Below are positions 53,266-62,159 of a DNA stretch of 64,000 nucleotides, piece by piece (position 1 is the stretch's first letter; every line of letters starts with the position of its first letter). The stretch is taken from NCBI RefSeq assembly GCF_001748385.1, contig NZ_BCLI01000001.1:62001-126000 (forward strand), read 5' to 3'. The notes under the pieces were generated by a model. The model did not search any database. It saw only the letters and a program-made list of their open reading frames with translations, and was not told where the DNA came from. The DNA is from Vulcanisaeta thermophila. Its GTDB lineage: Archaea > Thermoproteota > Thermoprotei > Thermoproteales > Thermocladiaceae. The translations under genes and the position numbers were made by a program.

Positions 53266-53320
53266 TCAGGCCTGCTCAGCTCATCATCCTCAGAGGGCTC
53301 TTGGACTCATCACAAACCAC
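53262..53320 (-). ncRNA. Box C/D guide sRNA
   Basis: Minus strand: box C GTGATGA (53307-53313), 13-nt guide (53294-53306; GTCCAAGAGCCCT), D' CTGA (53290-53293), 2-nt spacer, C' ATGATGA (53281-53287), 11-nt guide (53270-53280; GCTGAGCAGGC) and D CTGA (53266-53269). All four boxes are consensus. The likely promoter is the A/T-rich CTTTTATTG/ATTAAACTT stretch at 53339-53354, shared with the divergent M16 peptidase gene. Targets not identified. Confidence 0.87.
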
Positions 53321-53376
53321 AAAACCACCTGGTCAGTGCAATAAAAGTTTAATACTGGGCTTCCTGGGCTTGGGCT

Positions 53377-54621
53377 GTGATTAGGGTAGTGCTTGATAAT
53401 GGATTGACTGTAATAGCCCATAGAATGCCGGTGGAGTCTGAAACCATCTACGTGTTCTACAACGTGGGTGCCAAGAATGAGTACCAGGGGATCTACGGGG
53501 GGAGCCACCTAGTGGAGCATATGCTGTTTCGGCGCATTGAGGGTTTGGGGAAGTCCGTTGACGAGCTCGTTGAGGGTGTGGGTGGTTACTTTAATGGTTT
53601 CACGAATTATGACTACACAGCGTATGTTGAGGTTCTACCCCTGGAGTACGTGGACATTGGTTTTGAAATAGAGAGTAAGCGCATGATTAACGCCGTATTT
53701 GATAGTGAGGAGTTCGAGCTGGAGCGTAAAATAGTGCTCTCTGAGTTCGATATGAATGAGAATGACACGGACACCCGACTACTCATGAGAGCATCCCTAG
53801 TGGCATGGGATACCCACCCATACCGCTACAGCATTATTGGGCTAAGGAGTGACCTGAGCAGTGTGGGTAGGGATGAGCTTTATGGTTACTATAAACGTTT
53901 TTACCACCCATCAAACGCAACCCTGGTCGCCGTGGGCGGCCTTGATGAGGACGCAGTGGTTAAGCTCTCTGAGAGGTACTTTGGGCATATTAAGGATGGC
54001 GGTGCCTCAGGTTACGTTAGGCCGTGGGATGATGGGCCACGGAGCGGTAGGTATAGGCTTGATTTAAGGGCTGAGGGTGGTGAGAATCCAAGGGTTATTT
54101 TCGCCTTCAAGGTGCCTGGAGTTCATGACGTGGAGGGCTTTAGGCGGGTGGTTTTCATGGACTTCGTGCTGTCCGGTGATAGGGCGTTCACTTACGGGTT
54201 AACCGCCAGGGAGCCCATGACCGTCCCCAGATTCTCAAGGCTTTATAAGTTGGTTGATGAAGGTTTATGCAATGCCGTTTATAGTTACTACGAACCCACC
54301 TACATGAATAATTTATACGCGGTGGTGATGTATAACCCCAGGGACCCGGACAAACTCGTTAATAGACTCACCGAGTTAATACTGGAGAAACCCTCTGAGG
54401 AGGAGGTTAGGGCCGCTAGGGAGAGGATTGAGAGTAGGCTTACCTTCTCCCTGGACTCACCCAGTAAGGCAGCCTATATCTACGGTCTCTCACAACTCCT
54501 TCTGGGTAATCCCATGAACCTAATACTTAACATAGAGAGTTCTGGGCAAATACCCCCTGAGGAATACCCAGGGTTTGTTGAGGAGTTTATTAAGTTCTCG
54601 ATAATCATTAACTATGGGTGA
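53377..54621 (+). CDS. M16 zinc peptidase, catalytic subunit
   Basis: 414 aa, GTG start with AAAGTTTAATA box 53344-53354, 26 nt upstream. Inverted zinc motif H44LVEH48 in GGSHLVEHMLF, with E123 in VLSEFDMNEN as the third ligand 75 residues on. The family (insulinase/MPP/PqqF) cleaves unfolded peptides inside a clam-like chamber formed by two halves; the partner half is the next gene. No signal peptide: cytoplasmic. Confidence 0.92.
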   Translation: MIRVVLDNGLTVIAHRMPVESETIYVFYNVGAKNEYQGIYGGSHLVEHMLFRRIEGLGKSVDELVEGVGGYFNGFTNYDYTAYVEVLPLEYVDIGFEIESKRMINAVFDSEEFELERKIVLSEFDMNENDTDTRLLMRASLVAWDTHPYRYSIIGLRSDLSSVGRDELYGYYKRFYHPSNATLVAVGGLDEDAVVKLSERYFGHIKDGGASGYVRPWDDGPRSGRYRLDLRAEGGENPRVIFAFKVPGVHDVEGFRRVVFMDFVLSGDRAFTYGLTAREPMTVPRFSRLYKLVDEGLCNAVYSYYEPTYMNNLYAVVMYNPRDPDKLVNRLTELILEKPSEEEVRAARERIESRLTFSLDSPSKAAYIYGLSQLLLGNPMNLILNIESSGQIPPEEYPGFVEEFIKFSIIINYG

Positions 54622-55742
54622 TGGGCGTGAATAGGTTCTTCGTGAAATCCCCCGTTGATGATGTGGCTGTTATTGATTTGAAATTGAACGTAGGATCCAT
54701 AAACGAGGAAAACCCAGGCATTGGCAATGTACTAATACCACTATGGAGGTCCTCAAGGCCATACCTAGAACTTGAGAAGATGGGTGTCTCCATCTCGCTG
54801 GAGAAGTCCTTCGATTTCCTCTCAGTGAGGATCAAGACCATTTACGACAGGGTGAATAAGGCCGTGAAGTTAATGGAGGAATTCCTAACAAACCCCAATA
54901 TGGAGAAACTCGATGACGCGATTAGGGAGGCCAGGACCTGGAACCAAGTCTCCAGGGAGGACACAGCAACAAGGGCCTTCTCAGAATCAATAAAGCTACT
55001 ATTTGGGAACCACCCCTACTCCAGGCACCCAATGGCTTATGAGTACAACTTCGACTTAATAACCAGGGATACCGTGGCCAAGGCCCTGGACCGCATGAAG
55101 GTGCTATCAATGACCGTGGTGGCCAGGGAGGATACCGTGGACATAAACATACCCCAGGGAGATTACGAGGCCATTAAGCCCGTGACCTACGGCAGCGGCA
55201 CTGTGGATTTGAAAATGAGTGGTAAGGTTCAGACAACAATAGCCATGGCATACCCAGCCCCAGAATTAACAAACCTAAATGAATCATTCACAACAATAAT
55301 ACTCAACACAATCCTGGGCGGCATGGGGTTAGTGAGTAGGCTTTACAGGGAGGTGAGGGTTAAGAGGGGCCTTGCCTATTACGCATACTCAACATACATA
55401 CCCCTGGGCAGCTCAGGAATACTAATAGCCATGGCCGGTGTAAGGAGGGAAAATGTAAACACGGCACTGGGCATAATGCAGGAAACAATTAATGACCTAG
55501 CCAACACCGTGGGCGAAGACGAGGTTGAGATGGCCATTAGGAATAGAATTGGCAGGCTAAAGGTAACCGGAGAGTCACCCGAGGGCTTAGCCTCCCTGTA
55601 CTCATTAATACCCACCTATAAACTACCCAGTAACTACTACGAACTTTACATAAAACAAATAAAGGAATTAAGAGCAAGCGATGTATTAACAAAGGCCAGG
55701 CAAATAATTAGTAATAATCATACAACGGCAATCATAGGATAA
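54621..55742 (+). CDS. M16 peptidase family protein, non-catalytic subunit
   Basis: About 373 aa; ATG overlaps the stop of the catalytic gene. It lacks the HxxEH motif: the equivalent region reads IGNVLIPLW. The fold-defining VKRGLAYYAYSTYIP and the R/Y loop used for substrate binding are present near residue 250. Together the two make the active/inactive pair known from bacterial M16 heterodimers such as Sph2681/2682. Confidence 0.9.
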   Translation: MGVNRFFVKSPVDDVAVIDLKLNVGSINEENPGIGNVLIPLWRSSRPYLELEKMGVSISLEKSFDFLSVRIKTIYDRVNKAVKLMEEFLTNPNMEKLDDAIREARTWNQVSREDTATRAFSESIKLLFGNHPYSRHPMAYEYNFDLITRDTVAKALDRMKVLSMTVVAREDTVDINIPQGDYEAIKPVTYGSGTVDLKMSGKVQTTIAMAYPAPELTNLNESFTTIILNTILGGMGLVSRLYREVRVKRGLAYYAYSTYIPLGSSGILIAMAGVRRENVNTALGIMQETINDLANTVGEDEVEMAIRNRIGRLKVTGESPEGLASLYSLIPTYKLPSNYYELYIKQIKELRASDVLTKARQIISNNHTTAIIG

Positions 55743-56004
55743 AAGCAATAATGCAGGTAATAATATCTACCAGTAAAAATTCTGGAGGGAGGTAGTACCT
55801 ATATAGAGGTGTGGGTATTTAATTCAATGGCCAAGATTAGGTGATAGCCTTTGTGTATACACACTGTGAAATTAAACATTGAGTAGAATGCTGAAGAATA
55901 GGCCTGTCATGGGCATGAGGACCTAGGGAACGTTTAAAGGAGGGGTTTTGAAGATGCTGAAGAACGGTATCCTCTCAAGCTGGTCTCTCTCCTTAGCCTC
56001 CTGA
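55743..56004. other. Gene-free stretch with one perfect palindrome
   Basis: No credible ORF. A perfect 12-bp palindrome TGTGTATACACA lies at 55852-55863. The right half leads into the permease relic. Confidence 0.35.
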
Positions 56005-56342
56005 GAGATTAGCGTGTCAGCATTTTCTTTATATCCCTGTCGAGTCCATAGCAGTAGTTGCAGTAATTTATGCAATAAACTATTTCTCCGGTGTGCCCAC
56101 GGTACTTGGCGCCGTGATGGCTGCTTTTCTCATACTCTTAATGGTTCCCTTTAATTGCTTCAGTGTTAAGTTCTTCGGTAGATTCACCGCGGGCCTATAA
56201 TCAAGCTGAAAATAATTACGGTCCAGCGCCCATTCTGAAATTCCCCTGGGACATGGTTGCCGTAACCATAGCGGCCCTAGTCTTCTACGTGTGGGGGATT
56301 TATTCGGGTCTCCCAAGGCCCTACGAAACGCCGTCGCAGTGA
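56005..56342 (+). pseudogene. Relic of an APC-family amino-acid permease (C-terminal helices)
   Basis: Two frames carry membrane-helix peptides. From about 56024: FLYIPVESIAVVAVIYAINY, then PTVLGAVMAAFLILLMVPFN, FGRFTAGL and a TAA at 56198-56200. After a frame change: KFPWDMVAVTIAALVFYVWG, IYSGLPRPYE and TGA at 56340-56342. The order (paired helices, then a W/D and YYVWG-like helix and a short tail) matches the C-terminus of archaeal APC-type permeases. No start codon, promoter or intact frame; at least one frameshift and one stop. Confidence 0.6.
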
Positions 56343-56371
56343 ATTTTTCTTGAAAATTCAGCTCCTTAAAA

Positions 56372-56959
56372 TTATGTTCGTGAATCCACAAGCTTCATTC
56401 CCATGTAGAATGCCTTTATGTTCCTGTCCTGCTCCCTCTTAATAACCTCCTTAATGGATTCCTCAATGGCTCCTGTGCTTACGTAATTGTTGAGTCCCGA
56501 TATGAGGTAGAGGGCGCCCAGGAGTATCATGTTTTCGAAAACGACATTGCCGAGTTCCATGGCCTTGCCATAAGCGTCAACCACGTAGACATGTTCAGAG
56601 GCTTTCCTCAACTCACTGATTAACTCATCGACGCTTGGTATCCTTGCCTTAGTGGCTGGTGGCCTTATTAATCGTTTGTTCACGAGGATGACCGTGCCCT
56701 CATGGGCATAGGCCAGGGTCCTAAACGCCTCCAGTAGTTCGAAGGCCACTATGAAGTCCGCGCCATTCCTTGGTATCAATGGTGCGTAGACATCGCCAAT
56801 CCTCACGTGGACATCCACGGAACCACCCCTCTGGCTTAGTCCGTGGGTCTCCGCCATCAATGCCTTAAGGCCCGACTTGAGGGCTGCGTTGCTTAGTACT
56901 GTGGCGAAGGTTATTAATCCCTGCCCACCCACACCGGCTAGGTAGATGTTCACCTTCAT
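56372..56959 (-). CDS. iorB: Indolepyruvate:ferredoxin oxidoreductase beta subunit
   Basis: About 195 aa from ATG 56959. VNIYLAGVGGQGLITFATVLSNAA and AETHGLSQRGGSVDVHVRIGDVYAPLIP are the gamma-domain signatures of 2-oxoacid oxidoreductases. Partner of the IorA gene just upstream (10-nt gap). Together they oxidatively decarboxylate aryl pyruvates from aromatic amino acids to aryl-acetyl-CoA, with ferredoxin as acceptor. Confidence 0.94.
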   Translation of the reverse strand: MKVNIYLAGVGGQGLITFATVLSNAALKSGLKALMAETHGLSQRGGSVDVHVRIGDVYAPLIPRNGADFIVAFELLEAFRTLAYAHEGTVILVNKRLIRPPATKARIPSVDELISELRKASEHVYVVDAYGKAMELGNVVFENMILLGALYLISGLNNYVSTGAIEESIKEVIKREQDRNIKAFYMGMKLVDSRT

Positions 56960-56969
56960 AACCACCACC

Positions 56970-58820
56970 TCACATCTCGGCCCACTTACTAAGCCAAGCC
57001 CTAACGTCATCGCTTGGTTTAATGGCGCCGTACGGGCATGCCTGGGCGCATACGGAACACCCCACGCACATGTTAGGGTCAATCCAAGCCTTCCTATTCT
57101 CAAGGGGCACTATTGCTGGGCACGCTATTAGGTTGTAACAAATACCGCATGCCCTGCATGCACCCTCATCAACGTAGTAATGGGGTATCTTCATACCTCT
57201 ACCGAGCCTAACAGCCTCCAGCGCACACCCCCTCTTCATCACCACAACCGCTAATTCACCGTTCTTAACCACTTCAATGGCTCTTCTAAGAACCTCCTGG
57301 GCCTGCTTAACATCAAACGGATCCACAGTCCACACGTACTTAACACCCATGCCGCGGACCAGGGACTCTATACTAATCACGTTGGTGGGGTTGGGCTGGC
57401 CCCCAGTCATTGCCGTGACCCTATTATCCAGTACCAGGACTAGCATGGGCGTTTTATTAAATATGGCGTTTACCAGGGCTGGTAGTCCTGCGTGGAAGAA
57501 TGTGGAGTCCCCAATTATAGACACCACAATGGACCTGCCCCCAGTCCCCCTGTTAATGCCCATGCCAAGGCCCAGGGAACTACCCATGTTTGTTAGCGTG
57601 TCCTGCTCATTAAATGGGTTGTTAATACCGAGGCTGTAACAACCAATATCACCACTAAACACGGGCTTAACACCAGCCCTAGCCACGCTGATCTTGAGTT
57701 CGTAGAACGAGGCGGTATGGGGACACCCTGGGCAGAATACGGGTGGTCTTGGTGGTGGTGTGTAATTAACCCTGATGCTCCCCCTTCCCGTAGATATGCT
57801 TAGGCCCAGGGCCTTTGATAATCCGCTCAATACGTTATCGGGTGTTAACTCACCAACCCTTGGGAAGATATTCTCGGACTTACCAAGAACCCTCACATTA
57901 ATCCTATTGTCAAATAACAACGCCTTAACCTGCTCCTCAACCACGGGATCCCCCTCCTCAACAACAATCACCTCATCAGCCCTCGTAACCGCATCAAGCA
58001 CGGTCTTCCTGGGTATAGGTACGGGCGTGATAATGTTAAGTATGCTGGCATTTATGTTGTGCTCCTTCACAGCCTCCATTACGTACGTATAAGCAACGCC
58101 ACTGGTTATTATCAATGCCTTCCCACCATCTACGTAGGCGTGGGGTAACTCATCAACCCTCCTACCTATCTCACCCCACCTCTTGATAAGCTCGGCCTTC
58201 AGTGCCCGTGCATTGGCGGGGATCAGCGCCTCCCTGCTTGGGTTCTTGATAAAGGAGTCCGCGTACCTTGGGGTTGATGGTGGGCAAATGAGCACGGGCC
58301 CCCTGACGTGGGAGACCCTGGTGACGGTCCTCAAAAGTACTGGGTGGCCAAGGTCCTCGCTAAATTCAAAGGCTATCTTCGTAATATCCTTAGCGCTTTG
58401 TGGGTCGTAGGGCTCAAACACGGGTATGTATGCGTGGAGCCCCACCCACCTATTGTCCTGCTCGTTCTGGCTCGACCACATGCCCGGGTCGTCGGCCGTG
58501 ACGATTACGAAACCACCCTTAACACCGGTGTAGGCGCTGGACATTAGTGGGTCCATGGCCACGTTAAGACCCACATGCTTCATGGTGACTATCGCCCTCG
58601 CACCAGCCAATGCCGCGCCGTAAGCAACCTCAAAGGCCACCTTCTCATTACTCGACCACTCCGCGTATATCCCCAATTCCTTACCGTAATCCAGTATGTA
58701 CTCCATGATCTCGCTGGATGGCGTTCCAGGATACCCAGCAGCCACGGCAAGCCCCGACTCCATGGCGCCCTGGGCAATGGCGTGGTTTCCAAGCATTAGC
58801 CTAATGACGCAGTTACTCAT
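56970..58820 (-). CDS. iorA: Indolepyruvate:ferredoxin oxidoreductase alpha subunit
   Basis: 616 aa, canonical length. YPGTPSSEIMEYI at the N-terminus, CPGCPHTASFYELK, SGDIGCYSLG and GDSTFFHAG (TPP/Mg motif), then two ferredoxin motifs CRACGICYNLIACPA and CVGCSVCAQACPYGAI. A CTTTAAATT box at 58843-58851 lies 26 nt upstream, so leaderless. A second, degenerate IorA paralogue lies at 14368-15879. Confidence 0.96.
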   Translation of the reverse strand: MSNCVIRLMLGNHAIAQGAMESGLAVAAGYPGTPSSEIMEYILDYGKELGIYAEWSSNEKVAFEVAYGAALAGARAIVTMKHVGLNVAMDPLMSSAYTGVKGGFVIVTADDPGMWSSQNEQDNRWVGLHAYIPVFEPYDPQSAKDITKIAFEFSEDLGHPVLLRTVTRVSHVRGPVLICPPSTPRYADSFIKNPSREALIPANARALKAELIKRWGEIGRRVDELPHAYVDGGKALIITSGVAYTYVMEAVKEHNINASILNIITPVPIPRKTVLDAVTRADEVIVVEEGDPVVEEQVKALLFDNRINVRVLGKSENIFPRVGELTPDNVLSGLSKALGLSISTGRGSIRVNYTPPPRPPVFCPGCPHTASFYELKISVARAGVKPVFSGDIGCYSLGINNPFNEQDTLTNMGSSLGLGMGINRGTGGRSIVVSIIGDSTFFHAGLPALVNAIFNKTPMLVLVLDNRVTAMTGGQPNPTNVISIESLVRGMGVKYVWTVDPFDVKQAQEVLRRAIEVVKNGELAVVVMKRGCALEAVRLGRGMKIPHYYVDEGACRACGICYNLIACPAIVPLENRKAWIDPNMCVGCSVCAQACPYGAIKPSDDVRAWLSKWAEM

Positions 58821-58923
58821 CGTGGTTTATGTAACCCTATCTAATTTAAAGCCTTTCTCTTAGTGCTATTTATCTAACGCTATCATTATATTTCATGGAT
58901 ACTTGTATTTATATCTATATATT

Positions 58924-58980
58924 TAGTTCAGGATAGAAGAGTTTCGTCATTCGTTCCGAATGTCTAGGGCTCATCACGTG
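58924..58980 (-). ncRNA. Box C/D guide sRNA with degenerate D'/C' boxes
   Basis: Minus strand: box C GTGATGA (58971-58977), 12-nt guide (58959-58970, GCCCTAGACATT), D'-like CGGA (58955-58958), 4-nt spacer, C'-like ATGACGA (58944-58950), 12-nt guide (58932-58943, AACTCTTCTATC) and D CTGA (58928-58931). The 12-4-12 spacing is exactly canonical. A TATTTAAGG box at 58999-59008 is 26 nt upstream of box C. It accounts for the structure in the otherwise gene-free 58821-59171 stretch. Targets unknown. Confidence 0.7.
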
Positions 58981-59171
58981 ATTACATACACGCGTCCCCT
59001 TAAATACCTATGGGTTTTTACTTTCAATTTCATAAGCATAATGATATACTAGTAATACATGTCTATCACTCTTAACATACCGATTAAGAATCGCGCGTTT
59101 CATATGTTTTTCAGTATTACACTAGTTATTTTAAATGCTTACTTAATAATTGATCTCCCTAAACGGTACCC

Positions 59172-61187
59172 GTGGGTCGTATGAGGAGGATCCCAAAAAT
59201 AGCGACGCTGATAATACTAGCGGTATCAATATCAGTACTGGTGTTTGCAAGTCAGGCGCAGATTTCGCAGAATGTTAACGCACCGGTCACGGTGATCCAG
59301 CCTTACTACGGCATCCTCGAGTATATTGATTACATAAACATGACCAGGTCAGCAACCCTAGCCCCGGGTCAATCCATAACCATACAGGCACCATTACCAC
59401 CCGGGCCAGGTTACTCACTGAGTTACATGGAGGTTAGTCTCAACCCACCATCCCCAGCCATATCCATTAGTGGGGCCAATGTCATGTATAGTAAGAATGA
59501 GATTGGTGCCGTAATAAGTGCGTACACCACCTCAAACCAATTAACAATAACTAACAGTGGGAATCAGGCAATTAATGAGACTCTAAGCATAACCTTCGTA
59601 TTCACTAAGGAGGAGTACATACCACTAAACACCACCTCAAGCTCCTTCACCGTTAACGTGACGATACCCGACAACTCCATCCAGTACGTTACGAAGCAGG
59701 TGGTGAGGTTCGAAATAGCCAATTACATGCCCTTTGAGATAAGCAATATCGCCCTGCCCAATGGAACCACACTATCACAGTTGGTGTCCCAGTGGAGCCC
59801 GTTGGCTAATTACATAAAGATTGAGCCCAAGTACGTTGAATTAACGGCCAATGAATTACCACCAGGCATGTACTCAATAGGTATTAATTACGGTAGTGAG
59901 TACGTAATGCCCAGCGCCATGTTGATAAAGGGGACGGAGTTCCTGAACTACACGGTGAATCCAGGGCAGACCCTGGAAATAACCGGGTCGGAGTTCGGGG
60001 TCCCACCTGGCTGGAACTTACTGGGTTACATAGTGGCTGTCTACACCGTCCAGCCGTTAGTTGTTGGTCAGCAACCGGGGCACTTTGAGCTCATTGCGAA
60101 TAGGGTCTCCTCAGTGTCGCTGTACAGCGCCTTAATACAGGTAAGCGGTATAAGCTACTTACTACCGCCCTTTATTAGGTTTGCACCAACCTTTGGTATC
60201 TATATCGTTTACGATAGGTACTTCGAGGTTGTGGATAACCTAAACGTGCCCCTGGTGGTGACGTTCATGCCCATTATATACAAGCCCGTGGGTCAGTGGA
60301 TTAATGGTAATCTAAAGGTCACTGTGAGTAATGCGGATGTCTCTGGGGGGCTATGGACCGCTTTGGTTGTTCAATTGCCCGAGATTGCCCACATAACCAG
60401 GATAGTCACGCCCAGCGGTACCGTGTACACTGGCCTAGTCAATAGTGAGGTGCCCTGGGGATCAACCGTGAGGCTAGTCTCCATAAGCCCAGATGGCTCC
60501 CAGGCATACATAGCGGTCTCCACGTTAGGCGTTAGTGAGACTGGTACGTACACTATATACGTTAACTGGACGCCCATTGAGATGCAGTTCACAAATACGC
60601 TGGGCTCGCCAATCAGCGGTGTTGATGTGGATGCCTATGTTAATGGTTCATTGATATCCACGGCCACGAGTGGGGCCAATGGTATTGCTTACATAGGCAT
60701 AAAGGAGCCTGAACCCTTCACTGCGGTGGTATCCTACGATAACGTGCCCATTTACTACATAAACGTTAACTCACTGATAAACCAGCCCATTGGAGTAACA
60801 ATAGGGCTTTACAACGTTACCGTCCTCTTCGTCGGGGCCAGGGGGCAGGCCATATCCAATGCGCAGGTGTCACTGTACAGGGTGGGTACTGGCCCCACGT
60901 ATAACGGGACCACGAATAACGCGGGCTTTGTGCAGTTGAACAATGTGCTAAGTGGCACTTACCTGGTCACTGTTCAGTACAAGGGGTTGAAGTACAGTGA
61001 GTTCGTTACGATTAATGGGAATGAGGTGATAACCGTTAAGTCCGACATACTTGCCATAATAGCCGGTGTGCCAATAACAACACTGGAGGCCTTAATAGGT
61101 ACCCTCGGCCTTGGCGGTGCGGCTGCGATAGCCTTCACCTTTGTTAACGGTAGAAGGGGCAAGGACTACGATGTGGTAACCATGTGA
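59172..61187 (+). CDS. S-layer-like secreted surface protein with C-terminal membrane anchor
   Basis: 671 aa, GTG at 59172 (CTTAATAATT box at 59141-59151, 26 nt upstream); ATG 59181 also in frame. Signal peptide (IATLIILAVSISVLVFASQAQ). Long beta-rich ectodomain with many N-x-S/T sites, then two carboxypeptidase-regulatory-like beta domains (NTLGSPISGVDVDAYV... and ARGQAISNAQVSLYR...). C-terminal membrane helix LEALIGTLGLGGAAAIAFTFV and basic NGRRGKD tail. Resembles archaeal surface or S-layer-associated proteins; no enzymatic motif seen. Confidence 0.75.
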   Translation: MGRMRRIPKIATLIILAVSISVLVFASQAQISQNVNAPVTVIQPYYGILEYIDYINMTRSATLAPGQSITIQAPLPPGPGYSLSYMEVSLNPPSPAISISGANVMYSKNEIGAVISAYTTSNQLTITNSGNQAINETLSITFVFTKEEYIPLNTTSSSFTVNVTIPDNSIQYVTKQVVRFEIANYMPFEISNIALPNGTTLSQLVSQWSPLANYIKIEPKYVELTANELPPGMYSIGINYGSEYVMPSAMLIKGTEFLNYTVNPGQTLEITGSEFGVPPGWNLLGYIVAVYTVQPLVVGQQPGHFELIANRVSSVSLYSALIQVSGISYLLPPFIRFAPTFGIYIVYDRYFEVVDNLNVPLVVTFMPIIYKPVGQWINGNLKVTVSNADVSGGLWTALVVQLPEIAHITRIVTPSGTVYTGLVNSEVPWGSTVRLVSISPDGSQAYIAVSTLGVSETGTYTIYVNWTPIEMQFTNTLGSPISGVDVDAYVNGSLISTATSGANGIAYIGIKEPEPFTAVVSYDNVPIYYINVNSLINQPIGVTIGLYNVTVLFVGARGQAISNAQVSLYRVGTGPTYNGTTNNAGFVQLNNVLSGTYLVTVQYKGLKYSEFVTINGNEVITVKSDILAIIAGVPITTLEALIGTLGLGGAAAIAFTFVNGRRGKDYDVVTM

Positions 61188-61238
61188 GGGTCCTGGTTAA
61201 ACCTTCTTAAAATCAAAATCTAAAATCTAAATTCGCTT

Positions 61239-61742
61239 TTATCTCACCCTTCTCTCGTACTCATTCATCATCTCCATGGTCAGATCCATGAGCTTCCTTA
61301 GCAAGTCATGCTTCACATCAAACACCTCATGGAGCTGCACAACCCACCTATATCTCCTGTTGAAGGAGTCCAGCGCGCCCTTGACCCTATTCACATCCCT
61401 TGCAGACCTGATTCTAGCGAGTAGTGCCTCCCCCCTGGATATCATGGACTCCACCTCCTTAATCAACCTAATAACCACCAGCTGCCTAACACCCCTGTAC
61501 TGATCCTCAGTCAACTCAATGACTGCGTATGAGAACTCGCCCTTGAATCCCTTCTCCATGGCGTCCATTAAGTGGGCCTTGGCCCTGGATAGCCTCTTAT
61601 CCACATCCCTGCGTTCCCGCCATGTTATTACCACGGTGGGTGTTAGGTAAAGCCCAATATCACCAAGGCCCCTCCTCACCAGGTCCAGTGTTTCCTCACT
61701 ATCTACATACATTAAAATTAGGGTGTACTTACCCATTACCAA
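61239..61742 (-). CDS. Hypothetical protein
   Basis: 167 aa, not recognised. An N-terminal beta-alpha part (YTLILMYVDSEETLDLVRRGLG) then a long charged helical part (about residues 50-160) suited to coiled coil: GEALLARIRSARDVNRVKGALDSF-like heptads. No Cys or membrane segment. It overlaps the end of the upstream gene by 14 nt: two-gene operon. Confidence 0.65.
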   Translation of the reverse strand: MVMGKYTLILMYVDSEETLDLVRRGLGDIGLYLTPTVVITWRERRDVDKRLSRAKAHLMDAMEKGFKGEFSYAVIELTEDQYRGVRQLVVIRLIKEVESMISRGEALLARIRSARDVNRVKGALDSFNRRYRWVVQLHEVFDVKHDLLRKLMDLTMEMMNEYERRVR

Positions 61743-62070
61743 GCTCCTTTAAAACCCTGAGTATTAATTCCTTAACCTCATCATCGCTTATTGGTCCTTT
61801 CAATTTAATCCTTACGGATATAAGTTCCCTCCTGCCCCCATCATCATAACCCACGAATTCCGCATCATAATTCGTAAACGTGGTTCTCCAGTAAATTAGG
61901 GAGACGTCACCAACCGCCATTTTATCATCAACAGGGTATTTCCAGGCACCCACCGTATCAATACTCAGTATGTAATTATCCCCCTGGGGTATTAACCTAG
62001 CCACCGAAGCCTCATTGCAAAGGTACTCCCTAACACCATCGGTATCCCTAACCCTTAATTCACATGTCAT
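61729..62070 (-). CDS. Hypothetical protein
   Basis: 113 aa, family not recognised. Mostly beta strands (MTCELRVRDTDGVREYL, ASVARLIPQGDNYILSI, MAVGDVSLIYWRTTF) then a C-terminal helix DDEVKELILRVLKEL. TTATAAAGG box at 62091-62099 gives a leaderless start. First gene of a two-gene operon, divergent from the RHH gene. Confidence 0.65.
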   Translation of the reverse strand: MTCELRVRDTDGVREYLCNEASVARLIPQGDNYILSIDTVGAWKYPVDDKMAVGDVSLIYWRTTFTNYDAEFVGYDDGGRRELISVRIKLKGPISDDEVKELILRVLKELGNG

Positions 62071-62159
62071 CGCAGTAACTCGGGCATGTCCCCTTTATAA
62101 TACTATTTATGCGAGAGTTAGGCTTAAATACTAGTCTTGCAGAGATTGCATTGATTAAC

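Noticed and set aside
56080-56391. 103-codon minus-strand ORF after the M16 genes
   Set aside because: Unusual composition; the plus strand here holds the permease relic, and the ORF has no promoter or partner.
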